Below, in pieces: positions 23,622 through 32,097 of a DNA stretch of 64,000 nt. Under the pieces are notes generated by a model. The model made no database searches, was not told where the DNA came from, and saw only the letters and a program-made list of their open reading frames with translations. This DNA comes from Streptomyces sp. NBC_00572 (lineage in GTDB: Bacteria > Actinomycetota > Actinomycetes > Streptomycetales > Streptomycetaceae): NCBI RefSeq assembly GCF_026341815.1, contig NZ_JAPENX010000001.1, positions 1,116,001-1,180,000 of the forward strand. The letters run 5' to 3'. Positions within the stretch are counted from its first letter, which is position 1; the number at the start of each line of letters is the position of its first letter. A program made the translations under genes and the position numbers.

Positions 23622-24485
23622 GTGAATATCCGCTCCCTCACCCGAGGCGATGGCGTGCTGATCGGTGCAGCGGTGGTGCTGTTCATCGCCTCGTTCCTCG
23701 ACATCAGCGGCTGCGACGCCGCCCCTGCGATCTGCGACCAGGTCCCGACCACGAACTCCTGGGAGATCTCCTACCTCGGCTGGGGCTCCTTCTTCCTCGG
23801 CATCGCCGGTGCCGCCCTCGTGATCGTCTCCCGCGGCCTGCCGCAGCAGCGCAAGGTGGCCGGCCTGGAGCTCGGCCAGGTCGGTGCCGCGTTCACCGTC
23901 GCCGCCGCGTGGACCCTGCTGATGTGGATCTTCGAGTCGGAGAACTCCGGCGCGGGCCTGGTCCTCGGCCTGATCGCCTCCCTGGTCCTGGCCGGTGCCG
24001 CCGTGGCCGGCCCGATGGTCCCCGCCCTCCAGGCCCCGCTCGTCGGCGCGCCCAAGCCGCAGACCCCGCAGCCGTACGGCATGCAGCCCGGCCAGCCCGG
24101 CCCGCAGGGTGTTCCCGGCGGCTACGGCTACCCGGGTGCGCAGCAGCCCTTCGGCGGACCGCAGGACCCCTCACAGGGTGCGGGCCAGCCGTTCGGCGCG
24201 CAGGCCGCCGCCGCCCCGCAGCCGCAGGCCCCGCAGCAGCCCGAGCCGCAGGCCCAGGCTCAGGCCCCGCAGGCGCCCGCGGCCGCGGACTTCACGCCGT
24301 TCTGGTTCGCGGTCCCGGTCGGCCGTGCGCTGTACGCGGAGGACGGCTCCCAGGCGCCGATCGCCGAACTGGCCCCGGGTACCTGGTACCTGGCGGTCGA
24401 GCAGCGCGGTTCCACCCTGGTGGCCCAGACGCAGGACGGCCGTCGTGGCGTGCTGCAGGACACCACGGGCATCCAGCGCGGCTGA
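23622..24485 (+). CDS. Membrane protein with Gln/Pro-rich linker and C-terminal SH3-like domain
   Basis: A 287-residue protein started at GTG 23622. Four hydrophobic segments occupy about residues 10-135, with a Cys pair in the first outer loop (SGCDAAPAICDQ). Residues about 140-225 form a PQQP/QPEPQAQAQ-rich linker. The last ~60 residues (FWFAVPVGRALYAEDGSQ...GTWYLAVEQRGSTLVAQTQDGRRGVLQ) look like a small beta-barrel domain, probably cytosolic. DUF5336-like architecture is seen in many actinobacteria; function unknown. Confidence 0.65.
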   Translation: MNIRSLTRGDGVLIGAAVVLFIASFLDISGCDAAPAICDQVPTTNSWEISYLGWGSFFLGIAGAALVIVSRGLPQQRKVAGLELGQVGAAFTVAAAWTLLMWIFESENSGAGLVLGLIASLVLAGAAVAGPMVPALQAPLVGAPKPQTPQPYGMQPGQPGPQGVPGGYGYPGAQQPFGGPQDPSQGAGQPFGAQAAAAPQPQAPQQPEPQAQAQAPQAPAAADFTPFWFAVPVGRALYAEDGSQAPIAELAPGTWYLAVEQRGSTLVAQTQDGRRGVLQDTTGIQRG

Positions 24486-24568
24486 CCCGACAGACGGCTT
24501 CACGGCCCCTCGTCCGGAATCCCTTCCAGGCGGGGGGCCGTTGGCGTACAGTCCCCGCATCGCCTGAA

Positions 24569-24583
24569 CTGACGGATCGTCAG
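24569..24583. promoter_or_regulatory. Recurrent palindrome C (CTGACGGATCGTCAG)
   Basis: Perfect-arm member of the same palindrome family as 5071-5085. It ends 14 bp before the LLM oxidoreductase start. No KstR box is visible at this gene, so the palindrome is the only shared element. Confidence 0.5.
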
Positions 24584-24597
24584 AAAGGATGCGGGGC

Positions 24598-25608
24598 ATG
24601 CGACTCGGACTCGCCCTCGGCTACTGGGGCCGCGGCCCCTCCGCCGCCCATCTCGACCTCGCCCGCGAGGCAGAGATGCTCGGCTACGACTCCGTGTGGA
24701 CGGCGGAGGCCTGGGGCTCCGACGCCTTCACCGCGCTGACCTGGATCGCCGCCCACACCAGCCGCATCAGGCTGGGCACCGCCGTCGCGCAGATGGCCGC
24801 CCGCGCCCCCACTACCACCGCGATGCACGCGCTCACCCTCGACCACCTCTCCGGCGGGCGGGTCATGCTGGGACTCGGCCTTTCGGGGCCGCAGGTCGTC
24901 GAGGGCTGGTACGGGCGGCCCTTCCCCCGCTCCCCGCTGACCGCGACCCGGGAGTACGTGGACGTGGTCCGCCAGGTCCTGCGCCGCGAGGCCCCGGTCC
25001 GGCTCGACGGGCGCCACCACTCCCACCCGTACACCGGCGCGGACGGCACCGGCCTCGGCAAGGCGCTCAAGCCGATCACCCACCCGCTCCGCGCCGACCT
25101 CCCGATCCTGCTCGGCGCCGAGGGGCCGAAGAACATCGCGCAGACGCTCACGATCGCCGACGGCTGGCTGCCGCTGTACTGGACCCCCGACCGCTGGTCC
25201 GAGGTGTACGCCCTGCCCGAGCGGCTCCCCGAGGGCTTCCTGGTCGCCCCCATGGTCCGCGCCCAGGTCTGCGAGGACGTGGCGGCCGGACTGCTGCCGG
25301 TCAAGGCGATGCTCGGCTTCTACATCGGCGGCATGGGGCACGCGGCCCGCAACTTCCACGCCGACCTGATGGGGCGGATGGGGTACGAGAAGGAGGCGAG
25401 GCGCGTCCAGGAGCTGTTCGCGGCCGGGCGGCGCGAGGAGGCCGTCCTCGCGGTGCCGGACGCCTTCGCGGACGAGATCTCGCTCGTCGGCCCCCGGGAG
25501 CGGATCGCCGAACGGCTCGACGCATGGCGGCGAGGCCCGGTGACGGACCTCCTGGTCACCTCACCGGACCCCGCGACGCTCCGCCTGCTGGCCGAACTCA
25601 ACGGCTGA
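24598..25608 (+). CDS. LLM-class F420-dependent oxidoreductase, Rv3520c-like
   Basis: A 336-residue luciferase-like (LLM) TIM-barrel flavin/deazaflavin enzyme. ATG 24598 is chosen over 24589 because GAAAGGA then has normal spacing. Typical segments are MRLGLALGYWGRG, EAEMLGYDSVWTAEAWGSDAF, TSRIRLGTAVAQMAAR, GRVMLGLGLSGPQVVEGWYG and the late ADEISLVGPRERIAERLDAW. It resembles Rv3520c, a member of the mycobacterial cholesterol regulon, and would use coenzyme F420. It stands alone, preceded by palindrome C. The exact sterol step, if any, is unknown. Confidence 0.82.
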   Translation: MRLGLALGYWGRGPSAAHLDLAREAEMLGYDSVWTAEAWGSDAFTALTWIAAHTSRIRLGTAVAQMAARAPTTTAMHALTLDHLSGGRVMLGLGLSGPQVVEGWYGRPFPRSPLTATREYVDVVRQVLRREAPVRLDGRHHSHPYTGADGTGLGKALKPITHPLRADLPILLGAEGPKNIAQTLTIADGWLPLYWTPDRWSEVYALPERLPEGFLVAPMVRAQVCEDVAAGLLPVKAMLGFYIGGMGHAARNFHADLMGRMGYEKEARRVQELFAAGRREEAVLAVPDAFADEISLVGPRERIAERLDAWRRGPVTDLLVTSPDPATLRLLAELNG

Positions 25609-25617
25609 ACGGACGGA

Positions 25618-26178
25618 TCAGCCGCCGCTGAGCTGCGAGGCGCTGGGCACCTTCTCGACGACCTCGGCGCCGGCGCTCTTGCCCGCGTCCTTGACGCTGT
25701 TGATGACGCTCTCGAAGGCGCCGACGTCCGCGTCTCCCACCTCGCCCTTGCGGAGCTTGGTCCCGAGCTCCTTGAGCGACTCGATACCGGCCGTGAGCGG
25801 CGCGACCGCCTTCGAGAGCAGCGGGTCGCCCTTGGCGTTGTTCACCGCCGCCTTGAGCCGGTTGTACGTGAACGCGCCCGCGAGGCCCGCCTTCACGAGG
25901 GCGAAGGTCCGGCCGTCCGCGCCCTTCTTGAACTTCCCCTCGCGGTACGGCTTCACGATCCACTGGTACGCGGCTCCCGCGGCCAGACCCGCGTTGGCCA
26001 CGAACCGGGTCTTGGCGAGCTTCTGCTGCTCGAAACTGCTCGAAGCCGTCGGGGTCGCGCCCCCGCTCGCACCCGCGTCGTCGTCACCGTTGCAGGCGGC
26101 GGTGGTCAGCAGCAGGGCGCAGGACAGCAGCAGGGCCACGACACCACGGGACACGGACCGGGGTATGGATCTGGGCAC
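25618..26178 (-). CDS. Putative lipoprotein, unknown
   Basis: A 186-residue lipoprotein read from GTG 26178, which has GGGAGG about 8 nt upstream; the longer frame to 26226 is less likely. The signal peptide ends in LLTTAAC with the lipid-accepting Cys near residue 29, then an acidic/Gly/Ser tether (NGDDDAGASGG). The mature part is mainly helical (FALVKAGLAGAFTYNRLKAAV, ESVINSVKDAGKSAG). It converges with the LLM gene, 9 nt between stops. Similar lipoproteins occur in many Streptomyces without assigned function. Confidence 0.68.
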   Translation of the reverse strand: MPRSIPRSVSRGVVALLLSCALLLTTAACNGDDDAGASGGATPTASSSFEQQKLAKTRFVANAGLAAGAAYQWIVKPYREGKFKKGADGRTFALVKAGLAGAFTYNRLKAAVNNAKGDPLLSKAVAPLTAGIESLKELGTKLRKGEVGDADVGAFESVINSVKDAGKSAGAEVVEKVPSASQLSGG

Positions 26179-26389
26179 GACGGGACCTCCCTGGGGGTAG
26201 TGGCGCCAGCCTCTCCGCAGCCCCACCGGGTCGCCACCCGGACGGCTCCGAACGGGTCCCGGCCGTCCCCGGATCTCCCCGGCCGTCCCAGGGACACCGC
26301 CGCACCTGGCCTTTCCGTCGACGGGGATCCGAAGGTGATGCCCAGCAGCCCTTCCGGGCCTCCTCCTTCCTCATCCCCTGGAGCACCCC

Positions 26390-26785
26390 ATGAACAAGGC
26401 CCTGGCAGCCCTCGCGGCCGCCGGCATCGCCGCCACCTCTCTGATCGCCGTCGCGCCCACGGCCTCGGCCGCCGGGTGCGTGACGAGCCCGATCTGGACG
26501 GGCTACAAAGCGCCGGGCACGGTGGCGTACAAGGCTGCCAGCGCTTGCAGTGACCTGAACCTGACGTACGCCGACGACCAAACGATCGGCAACTGGGACG
26601 CGTACGCCGGTTTCTACAAGAACGCCTCCGGCGTCTGGACCATCGGTTCGCGCGGTTACATCGCGATAGCCGACAGCTCTTACGCCCTGGACAACTTCGT
26701 GCTGGTCTCCGACCTGACCCCCGGCCGGGCCTTCAGTGTCGCCAGCGCCAGTGAGGGCGGCGACTACGTCGAGATCACCCACTGA
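26390..26785 (+). CDS. Small secreted protein (cassette 1, gene a)
   Basis: A 131-residue protein with a clear Sec signal peptide (MNKALAALAAAGIAATSLIAVAPTASA, cleavage near residue 27). The mature ~100 residues hold two cysteines (AGCVTSP, ASACSDLN) likely to form a disulfide, and alternate aromatic/Gly strands (GNWDAYAGFYKNASGVWTIG). It is not obviously the I36 type of the next two cassettes. RBS GGAG precedes the ATG. A 12-bp hairpin separates it from the Cys-rich lipoprotein gene downstream, the same order as in cassettes 2 and 3. Confidence 0.75.
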   Translation: MNKALAALAAAGIAATSLIAVAPTASAAGCVTSPIWTGYKAPGTVAYKAASACSDLNLTYADDQTIGNWDAYAGFYKNASGVWTIGSRGYIAIADSSYALDNFVLVSDLTPGRAFSVASASEGGDYVEITH

Positions 26786-26793
26786 CACCGGCA

Positions 26794-26822
26794 TGGGCCC
26801 GCCGCACGACGCGGCGGGCCCA
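26794..26822 (+). terminator. Intercistronic hairpin, cassette 1
   Basis: A perfect 12-bp stem (TGGGCCCGCCGC and its complement) with loop ACGAC starts 9 nt after the secreted-protein stop. It probably terminates most transcripts, so gene a would be expressed more than the downstream lipoprotein gene. Confidence 0.75.
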
Positions 26823-26870
26823 CCGCCGTTCCCTCCTCGCACCCCGAGCCTCACGGAGAGAGCACCGACC

Positions 26871-27746
26871 ATGCCTCGCGCCGCCCGCCGCCCACGCCGC
26901 CTCGGCGCCCTCGTCCTGTGTGCCGCCCTGGCCCCCCTCGTCGGCGCCTGCACGAGCACCCCGAACGCGGCCGGCCCGCAGGAGCGGCGGGCCTCCCCCG
27001 TGCCCGCCTCGGTGTCGTACGCCATGCCGGCGGACGTCGCCTCCCTGGTGCTGCCGACGACAGGAGAGGGCACTCGGTGGACGCAGGGCCTGGACGCCTT
27101 CGGCAGACTTGCCGCCGCGTGGGCGGTCGACGGCTGTGCGCGCCGGCTCGGCGAGACCGTGCCGGACTCCCCTCCGCCGATGTTCACCCGGTACTCCGGC
27201 CTTCCCGACCTGGACTTCCTCAGGACACACGGCTTCGGAGAGGGCACCGCCGTCCCGGGCACGCCGCCCGTGACGCACCCCACGACGGACCCGCCCACGG
27301 CACCGGGCCCGCGGCTTCAACGGTGCCTCGCCGAGGGAAGGACCGTCGGGCAGGAACTCACCCAGGTCTACGCCCGGTTGCACATGAGCTGGTTCGCGGA
27401 GATCGCACCGGTCGACCGCGCACCCGAGGTACGCCGGGCCTACGCCGGCCTCGGGCGGTGCCTTGCCGCACACGAGGTGAACGCCCGCGACGAGGCGGCC
27501 TTCTTCGCCCTCGTCGACCGGCGCCTGCAGGCCGCCGACACCGCCGGCACCCGAAGGCTGGGGGCCGTGTACGCGACGTGCATGAAGCCCGTGGAGGCCG
27601 CGCGGGTGCCGCTCCGCGAGAAGGCAGCGGCGACGTTCCGGGCCTCACACTCCGCCGAGATCGCAAAATTGCGCACCGAACTCCCCAAGAAAATCGGGGA
27701 GTTGGAACAGCGTTACCGCATCCGGATCTCCTTCCCCCAGGCCTGA
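26871..27746 (+). CDS. Cys-rich lipoprotein (cassette 1, gene b)
   Basis: A 291-residue lipoprotein from ATG 26871 (GGAGAG upstream). The signal peptide ends LVGAC with the lipidated Cys near residue 27. The exported part holds four spaced cysteines: VDGCARRLGE, LQRCLAEGR, LGRCLAAHEV and VYATCMKP. The same spacing of four Cys with CLAE-like context occurs in the partner proteins of cassettes 2 and 3, so the three look homologous although divergent. The C-terminal ~60 residues are a charged helix (FRASHSAEIAKLRTELPKKIGELEQRY). Function unknown; surface-anchored and paired with a small secreted protein. Confidence 0.72.
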   Translation: MPRAARRPRRLGALVLCAALAPLVGACTSTPNAAGPQERRASPVPASVSYAMPADVASLVLPTTGEGTRWTQGLDAFGRLAAAWAVDGCARRLGETVPDSPPPMFTRYSGLPDLDFLRTHGFGEGTAVPGTPPVTHPTTDPPTAPGPRLQRCLAEGRTVGQELTQVYARLHMSWFAEIAPVDRAPEVRRAYAGLGRCLAAHEVNARDEAAFFALVDRRLQAADTAGTRRLGAVYATCMKPVEAARVPLREKAAATFRASHSAEIAKLRTELPKKIGELEQRYRIRISFPQA

Positions 27747-27914
27747 CCGCCGCGCCGGGACGGATCGGTACAGGGCCTGCCGTCCCACATCAGTCCCCCG
27801 GTGTCCCCGGGACGGCGGGAGGCCTGGCCGGACGACCCCCCGCGCCCCGAGGGTGAGGAACGCACCCGGAAGCGATCCGGATGCGTACGGGACCAGGAAG
27901 GGTCGCCTCACACC

Positions 27915-28376
27915 ATGAGCGAGAACAAGGGCCTCCGCAGAAGGCTCGCCGCCGCCGTCACGTCCACCGCGCTGCTCTTCGGCGCCGGAGTCGCCACCGC
28001 GAGCACGGCCGCCGCGGCGGAGGGGCCCGAATGCGACGCCGGCTATCACTGCGCCTTCTACCTCTATGTCTTCGGCGGTGCCTCGCACCAGTACTTCAAC
28101 AGCGACGCCAACTTCACCAACGACACCTTCGACGTCCACAACCAATTCGAAGGCTACGGATACGGCCAGGGGGTGAACGACCGGGTGTCGGGGGCCAGCA
28201 ACTCCAGTACCGGCGGATACGAGAGCCACTACTACCGGGACATCAACTACGGCGGCGGGCTGGCCTTCTGCGTCAACCCTGGCAGCTCCGTGAGCAGCAC
28301 CTCGATGTCCTCCTCCCAGATCAACGTGGCCAGCTCCCTTCTGCTGCGGCCCACGACCAGCGTCCATTGCTATTGA
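27915..28376 (+). CDS. Secreted peptidase inhibitor family I36-like protein (cassette 2, gene a)
   Basis: A 153-residue secreted protein with a signal peptide ending near STAAAAEG (residue ~36). The mature part has the I36/beta-gamma-crystallin-like pattern CDAGYHCAFYLYV...YFNSDANFTNDTF...SASNSSTGGYESHYYRD-type strands and late FCVNPGSS, with four cysteines likely forming two disulfides. The family is named after SMPI, a Streptomyces metalloproteinase inhibitor; the target here is unknown. It is about 60 % identical by eye to the cassette 3 protein at 30577-31026, so the pair is a recent duplication. Confidence 0.78.
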   Translation: MSENKGLRRRLAAAVTSTALLFGAGVATASTAAAAEGPECDAGYHCAFYLYVFGGASHQYFNSDANFTNDTFDVHNQFEGYGYGQGVNDRVSGASNSSTGGYESHYYRDINYGGGLAFCVNPGSSVSSTSMSSSQINVASSLLLRPTTSVHCY

Positions 28377-28387
28377 TCCACCCCACC

Positions 28388-28421
28388 GAGGGTCCGGCGC
28401 GCAGGCGTGCGCGGGGCCCTC
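28388..28421 (+). terminator. Intercistronic hairpin, cassette 2
   Basis: A 15-bp imperfect stem (GAGGGTCCGGCGCGC against GTGCGCGGGGCCCTC, one mismatch, two G-T pairs) around AGGC, beginning 11 nt after the I36-like gene. It occupies the same place as the hairpins in cassettes 1 and 3. Confidence 0.6.
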
Positions 28422-28456
28422 GCTCCTCCCTGTTCCGCAGAAAGGCAGCCGTCGCC

Positions 28457-29362
28457 ATGCCCGGACCTCGCCGACACCGCCGTACCGCGCTCGCCCTCAC
28501 CGCTGTCCTCGTCGGCGGGGCGGCGGTCGTCGGCGCGCGGGCCCTCATCGCCCCGCCCGACGCCGCTCGGGTCCCGACCGCCGCCACCGCGCCGCACGCG
28601 CTGCCTCCGGTGACCGAGCGCCTCTTCAGCTGGACCGATGTCGACTACCGCAGCGCCGAGGCGCAGCGCCGGTACGCCGTCGCCTGCATGGCCGAACACG
28701 GCTTCCGGTACGCACCGCCGGCCCCGCCCCAGCCCGGCATGAGCACCGACCAGCGGCCGCAGCCCTTCGGGCAGGAATCCGCGGCGCCGTCGGCCGAGAC
28801 CCCGCCGCCCGCCGCGAAGCCGCCCGTACCCGGCAGCCCCGAGACCACGAAGGCGTACGGCCTGGCCCTCTTCGGGGACGAGAAGAAGCGGGTGAGCGCC
28901 AAGGGCAGCGGCCGGATGAAGGTCTCCCGGCCGGGGAACGGCTGTCTCGCCGAGGCCGAGACCAAGGTCCTCGGAGACGGCCGGATGCGCTGGCTCCAGG
29001 TGCGGATCATGCTGTTCGAGGCGCAGGAGGAGGCGCGCGGGAACCTGGAGAAGGACCCGGAGTTCCGGGCCCTGAACGGCCGCTGGCGGGCGTGCATGAA
29101 CGAGGCCGGGTTCCGCGACGTGACCGATCCCGCGCGGCTGCTCGCCTCGCTGCGCACGGCGGACGCCCGCCGTGCCGACGCCTCGCTCGCCGCCGACCTG
29201 CGCTGCAAGGAGTCGACCGGCTACCTGCCCACGGCATACGCGCGCCTCGCCGTCGCCCAACAGCGCTGGCTGGACAGGCACCCGGACGTCGACCGCGACG
29301 GGACGGCCCTGCTGCGCCGCCAGGACGAGGCGACGCGCACGATTCCCGTACCGAAGGCCTAG
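28457..29362 (+). CDS. Membrane-anchored Cys-rich protein (cassette 2, gene b)
   Basis: A 301-residue protein from ATG 28457 with an N-terminal signal-anchor (TALALTAVLVGGAAVVGARALI). The exported part contains a Pro-rich linker and four cysteines in the same order as the other partners: YAVACMAEHGFRY, GNGCLAEAETKVLG, WRACMNEAGF and DLRCKESTGYLPTAYARLAVAQQRW. It shares long identical stretches with the cassette 3 partner (SRPGNGCLAEAE, LEKDP, W...CM..AGF). Unknown function; its position after an I36-like gene in both cassettes suggests the two products act together at the surface. Confidence 0.75.
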   Translation: MPGPRRHRRTALALTAVLVGGAAVVGARALIAPPDAARVPTAATAPHALPPVTERLFSWTDVDYRSAEAQRRYAVACMAEHGFRYAPPAPPQPGMSTDQRPQPFGQESAAPSAETPPPAAKPPVPGSPETTKAYGLALFGDEKKRVSAKGSGRMKVSRPGNGCLAEAETKVLGDGRMRWLQVRIMLFEAQEEARGNLEKDPEFRALNGRWRACMNEAGFRDVTDPARLLASLRTADARRADASLAADLRCKESTGYLPTAYARLAVAQQRWLDRHPDVDRDGTALLRRQDEATRTIPVPKA

Positions 29363-29633
29363 GGCGCCTCGCGACACGACGGGAAGCCTTCTGGGCACGA
29401 CGGGGCCTCCCCCGGGGACAGTGCCGCCGGCCTCGCCCGCGGCCCTCCAGCCCACCACCGGTGTGGCCCCGTAGGCGTTCCTCCATCCCCCGCTCCCGGC
29501 ATCTTCCCAGGTCAGGACCGTGGGATATCCCTCCACGTCCCTGGGACGCCGCCGACCCTGGCACCGTCTCCCCGCCCTCCCGACAGTGGATCCCGCCCCG
29601 GGACGGACCCGGGCGCGAGAGTCCGAGGAGTCG

Positions 29634-30467
29634 ATGGTGAGACGCCGCGTCTGTACGGGGGGCGGCCGGTGCCAGTGGTACTACGGGAGGCCTGACGCCC
29701 GGCTGGGGCCGGGCATCGGCACGTACCGGGGGTTCCGCTCGACGGCGGGCGTACCGCAGGAGCGGCTGGTGGTGCCGAGCGGGCGGGTGTCGCTGCTGAT
29801 CGGTTTCGGCGGCGAGCTGAGGGTGCGCGGCGCGGGCCGGCACGCCTCACTGGTGTCGGGGTTGCACACCCGTGCGCGGGTCCTCGGGCACGGCGGCGAC
29901 GTCCACGGCGTGGAGCTCGCCCTCGCCCCCTGGGCGGCGCACCGGTTCTTCGGCGGCACCCCGCTCGGGGAGCTCGCCGACGTCCTCGCCGACCCCGCCG
30001 AGGTGCTGGGCGACCGCGCCCGAAGCCTGTGCGAGGCCCTGGCGGACGCCCCGGGCTGGGCCGAGCGCTTCGCTCTGCTCGACGAGACGCTGCTGCGATG
30101 GGCCGCGGAGGCGGACACGGACGGCGGGCCCGCGCCGGCCGTCCTGGAGGCATGGCGACTCCTGGAGCAGTCCGCCGGGTCTCTGCAGATCCGCGAGGTC
30201 GCGGCGGCCACGGGCAGCAGCATGCGGCACCTGGAGCGCCGCTTCCGGGAACAGATCGGCCTCAGCCCGAAGCGGCTCGCACGGATCCTGCGCCTGAACC
30301 GCGCGATCCGGCTGCTCTCGGCGGGCGACGGGCCCGCCGACACGGCCGCCCGGTGCGGCTACTACGACCAGGCCCATCTCAGCCTCGAATTCAAGGCGAT
30401 GACCGGGATGCCTCCCGGCCGTTTCCTCGCGGACCGGGGGACGTCGAGCACCTGGATCGCGGGCTGA
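29634..30467 (+). CDS. AraC-family transcriptional regulator
   Basis: A 277-residue regulator. ATG 29634 follows GAGGAG closely; an upstream in-frame start at 29520 has no RBS. The N-terminal part (ARLGPGIGTYRGFRSTAGVPQERLVVPSGRVSLLIGFGG) is the ligand-sensing beta-barrel of the DUF6597/AraC_N type. The C-terminal half has two HTH motifs (LQIREVAAATGSSMRHLERRFREQIGLSPKRLARILRLNRAI and AARCGYYDQAHLSLEFKAMTGMPPGRF). It sits between cassettes 2 and 3 on the same strand, 110 nt before the cassette 3 secreted gene, and is the natural candidate to control them. Confidence 0.88.
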   Translation: MVRRRVCTGGGRCQWYYGRPDARLGPGIGTYRGFRSTAGVPQERLVVPSGRVSLLIGFGGELRVRGAGRHASLVSGLHTRARVLGHGGDVHGVELALAPWAAHRFFGGTPLGELADVLADPAEVLGDRARSLCEALADAPGWAERFALLDETLLRWAAEADTDGGPAPAVLEAWRLLEQSAGSLQIREVAAATGSSMRHLERRFREQIGLSPKRLARILRLNRAIRLLSAGDGPADTAARCGYYDQAHLSLEFKAMTGMPPGRFLADRGTSSTWIAG

Positions 30468-30576
30468 GCCTCCGGATCCGGCGGTTTTCTCCAATACGGG
30501 ACGGGGCGCCGGACGGAAGTCTTACGCCCGCGTGCGGTCGCGTACGCAACGTCGACACGAACAGAAGGAACGAAGC

Positions 30577-31026
30577 ATGAGCATGGCCACGGGGCTCCGC
30601 AAGAAGGCCGCGGTCGTCGCCGCCACCACCGCGCTGCTCGTCGGCGGTGGTGTCGTCACCGCCACCTCGGCCTCCGCGGGCTACATGTGCGGCGCCGGCT
30701 ACCACTGTGTGTTCTGGGGCAACCTGGGCGACAGCGCCTCGCACGACTTCTACAACAGCGACACCAACTTCACCAACGACTACTTCAGCAACACCGACTC
30801 GACGCCCGGCTCCGGTGAAGTCGTCAACGACAACGTCTCGTCCGCGAGCAACTCCAGCACCGGCGGCTACGAGAGCCACTACTACCGGGACATCAACTAC
30901 GGCGGCGGCCTGCTGTTCTGCGTGAACCCGGGCAGCCAGGTCTTCATGGGCAGCCTCAACGCCACGCAGAGGGACTCCGCCAGCTCGCTCCAGATGCGCC
31001 CGTCGACGACCATCCACTGCTTCTGA
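30577..31026 (+). CDS. Secreted peptidase inhibitor family I36-like protein (cassette 3, gene a)
   Basis: A 149-residue secreted protein started at ATG 30577 (AAGGA upstream). The signal peptide ends at TSASAGYM (about residue 36). The mature domain repeats the cassette 2 pattern: MCGAGYHCVFWGN, FYNSDTNFTNDYF, SASNSSTGGYESHYYRD, LLFCVNPGSQ and a final IHCF. A near-identical central block of about 25 residues with the cassette 2 protein, including the same codons in places, points to duplication. Probable role: extracellular binding or protease inhibition; target unknown. Confidence 0.78.
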   Translation: MSMATGLRKKAAVVAATTALLVGGGVVTATSASAGYMCGAGYHCVFWGNLGDSASHDFYNSDTNFTNDYFSNTDSTPGSGEVVNDNVSSASNSSTGGYESHYYRDINYGGGLLFCVNPGSQVFMGSLNATQRDSASSLQMRPSTTIHCF

Positions 31027-31050
31027 GCCACCCCGCGCACCGCGCGTGAA

Positions 31051-31085
31051 CGGGGCCCGGTGCTACTGGGGTGCACCGGGCCCCG
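31051..31085 (+). terminator. Intercistronic hairpin, cassette 3
   Basis: A perfect 13-bp stem (CGGGGCCCGGTGC and its complement) with a 9-nt loop, 25 nt after the I36-like gene and 35 nt before the partner gene. Confidence 0.75.
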
Positions 31086-31119
31086 CCCACCCCACCGCCG
31101 ACGAAAGGCATCCGTCACC

Positions 31120-32055
31120 ATGCCCGGCACCCGCCGCCCCCGCCGTGTCCTGCTCACCCTCACCGCCGTCCTGGCGGGCGGAGCGGCCGTCGTCGGCGGC
31201 ACACTGCTGGCCTCCGCCGAAGGCGCGCCTCCGGTCTCCGACGAGGCCTACGCGTCGACGGCCGCCCTGGAGCGGCTGCACCGGCTGCCGCCCGTGACCG
31301 ACCGCCTCTTCGCCTGGACCGACACCCAGGCCCGCAGCGCCGAGGCCCAACGCCGGTACTCCATCGACTGCATGGCACGCAAGGGCTTCCGCTACGCCCC
31401 GAAGGCCACTCCCCCGGCGGGCTCCGGCGAGGACGAACGGCCGCGTCCCTTCGGACTGGAGACGCCCCCTTCCTCGACCGCGCCCGCCCCGGCACAGCCC
31501 GGCGAGAAGCCCCCGAAGCCCGGCAGTCCCGAGGCCTCCCCCGCGTACGCGAAGGCACTCTTCGGTGACGAGAGCAAGCGGGTGACGGTCAAGGGCACAC
31601 AGGGAACGAGCGTGTCCCGGCCGGGGAACGGCTGTCTCGCCGAGGCCGAGACACGCATGCTCGGCGACGGCCGGACGCGTTGGCTCCGGACGCGGATCCT
31701 GCTCTTCGAGGGGCAGGAACAGGGCCGTGCGGACCTGGAGAAGGACCCGCGGTTCCGGGACGCGACCGGCCGCTGGCAGCAGTGCATGGACCGGGCGGGC
31801 TTCCCGGGGCAGACCGACCCGCCGGCGCTGCTGAAGACGCTGCCCACCCAGCGGGCCCGCCTCAGCGGCCGCGACGTCCTGCGGGCCGATCTGCACTGCA
31901 AGAGCGAGACCGGCTATCTGAGCATCGCCTACACCCGGCTCGCCGCCGTCCAGCGGGACTGGCTGGACCGCAACCCGGCCCTCGCCAAGGACTGGACCGC
32001 ACTGCTGGCCCGCCAGGACAGGGCCGCGCGCGAGGTGCTCGCGACCAAGGGGTGA
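31120..32055 (+). CDS. Membrane-anchored Cys-rich protein (cassette 3, gene b)
   Basis: A 311-residue protein from ATG 31120; GAAAGG lies upstream and the start mirrors that of the cassette 2 partner (MPGTRRPRR versus MPGPRRHRR). A signal-anchor (VLLTLTAVLAGGAAVVGGTLL) is followed by a disordered stretch and four cysteines in DCMARKGFRY, GNGCLAEAETRMLG, WQQCMDRAGF and DLHCKSETGYLSIAYTRLAAVQRDWLDR. It is clearly paralogous to 28457-29362. The exported domain is largely helical. No enzyme motif is seen. Confidence 0.75.
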   Translation: MPGTRRPRRVLLTLTAVLAGGAAVVGGTLLASAEGAPPVSDEAYASTAALERLHRLPPVTDRLFAWTDTQARSAEAQRRYSIDCMARKGFRYAPKATPPAGSGEDERPRPFGLETPPSSTAPAPAQPGEKPPKPGSPEASPAYAKALFGDESKRVTVKGTQGTSVSRPGNGCLAEAETRMLGDGRTRWLRTRILLFEGQEQGRADLEKDPRFRDATGRWQQCMDRAGFPGQTDPPALLKTLPTQRARLSGRDVLRADLHCKSETGYLSIAYTRLAAVQRDWLDRNPALAKDWTALLARQDRAAREVLATKG

Positions 32056-32097
32056 CGTGGCGAGGCCGCGAGCCCGGCCTGATCGGCACGACACCCC

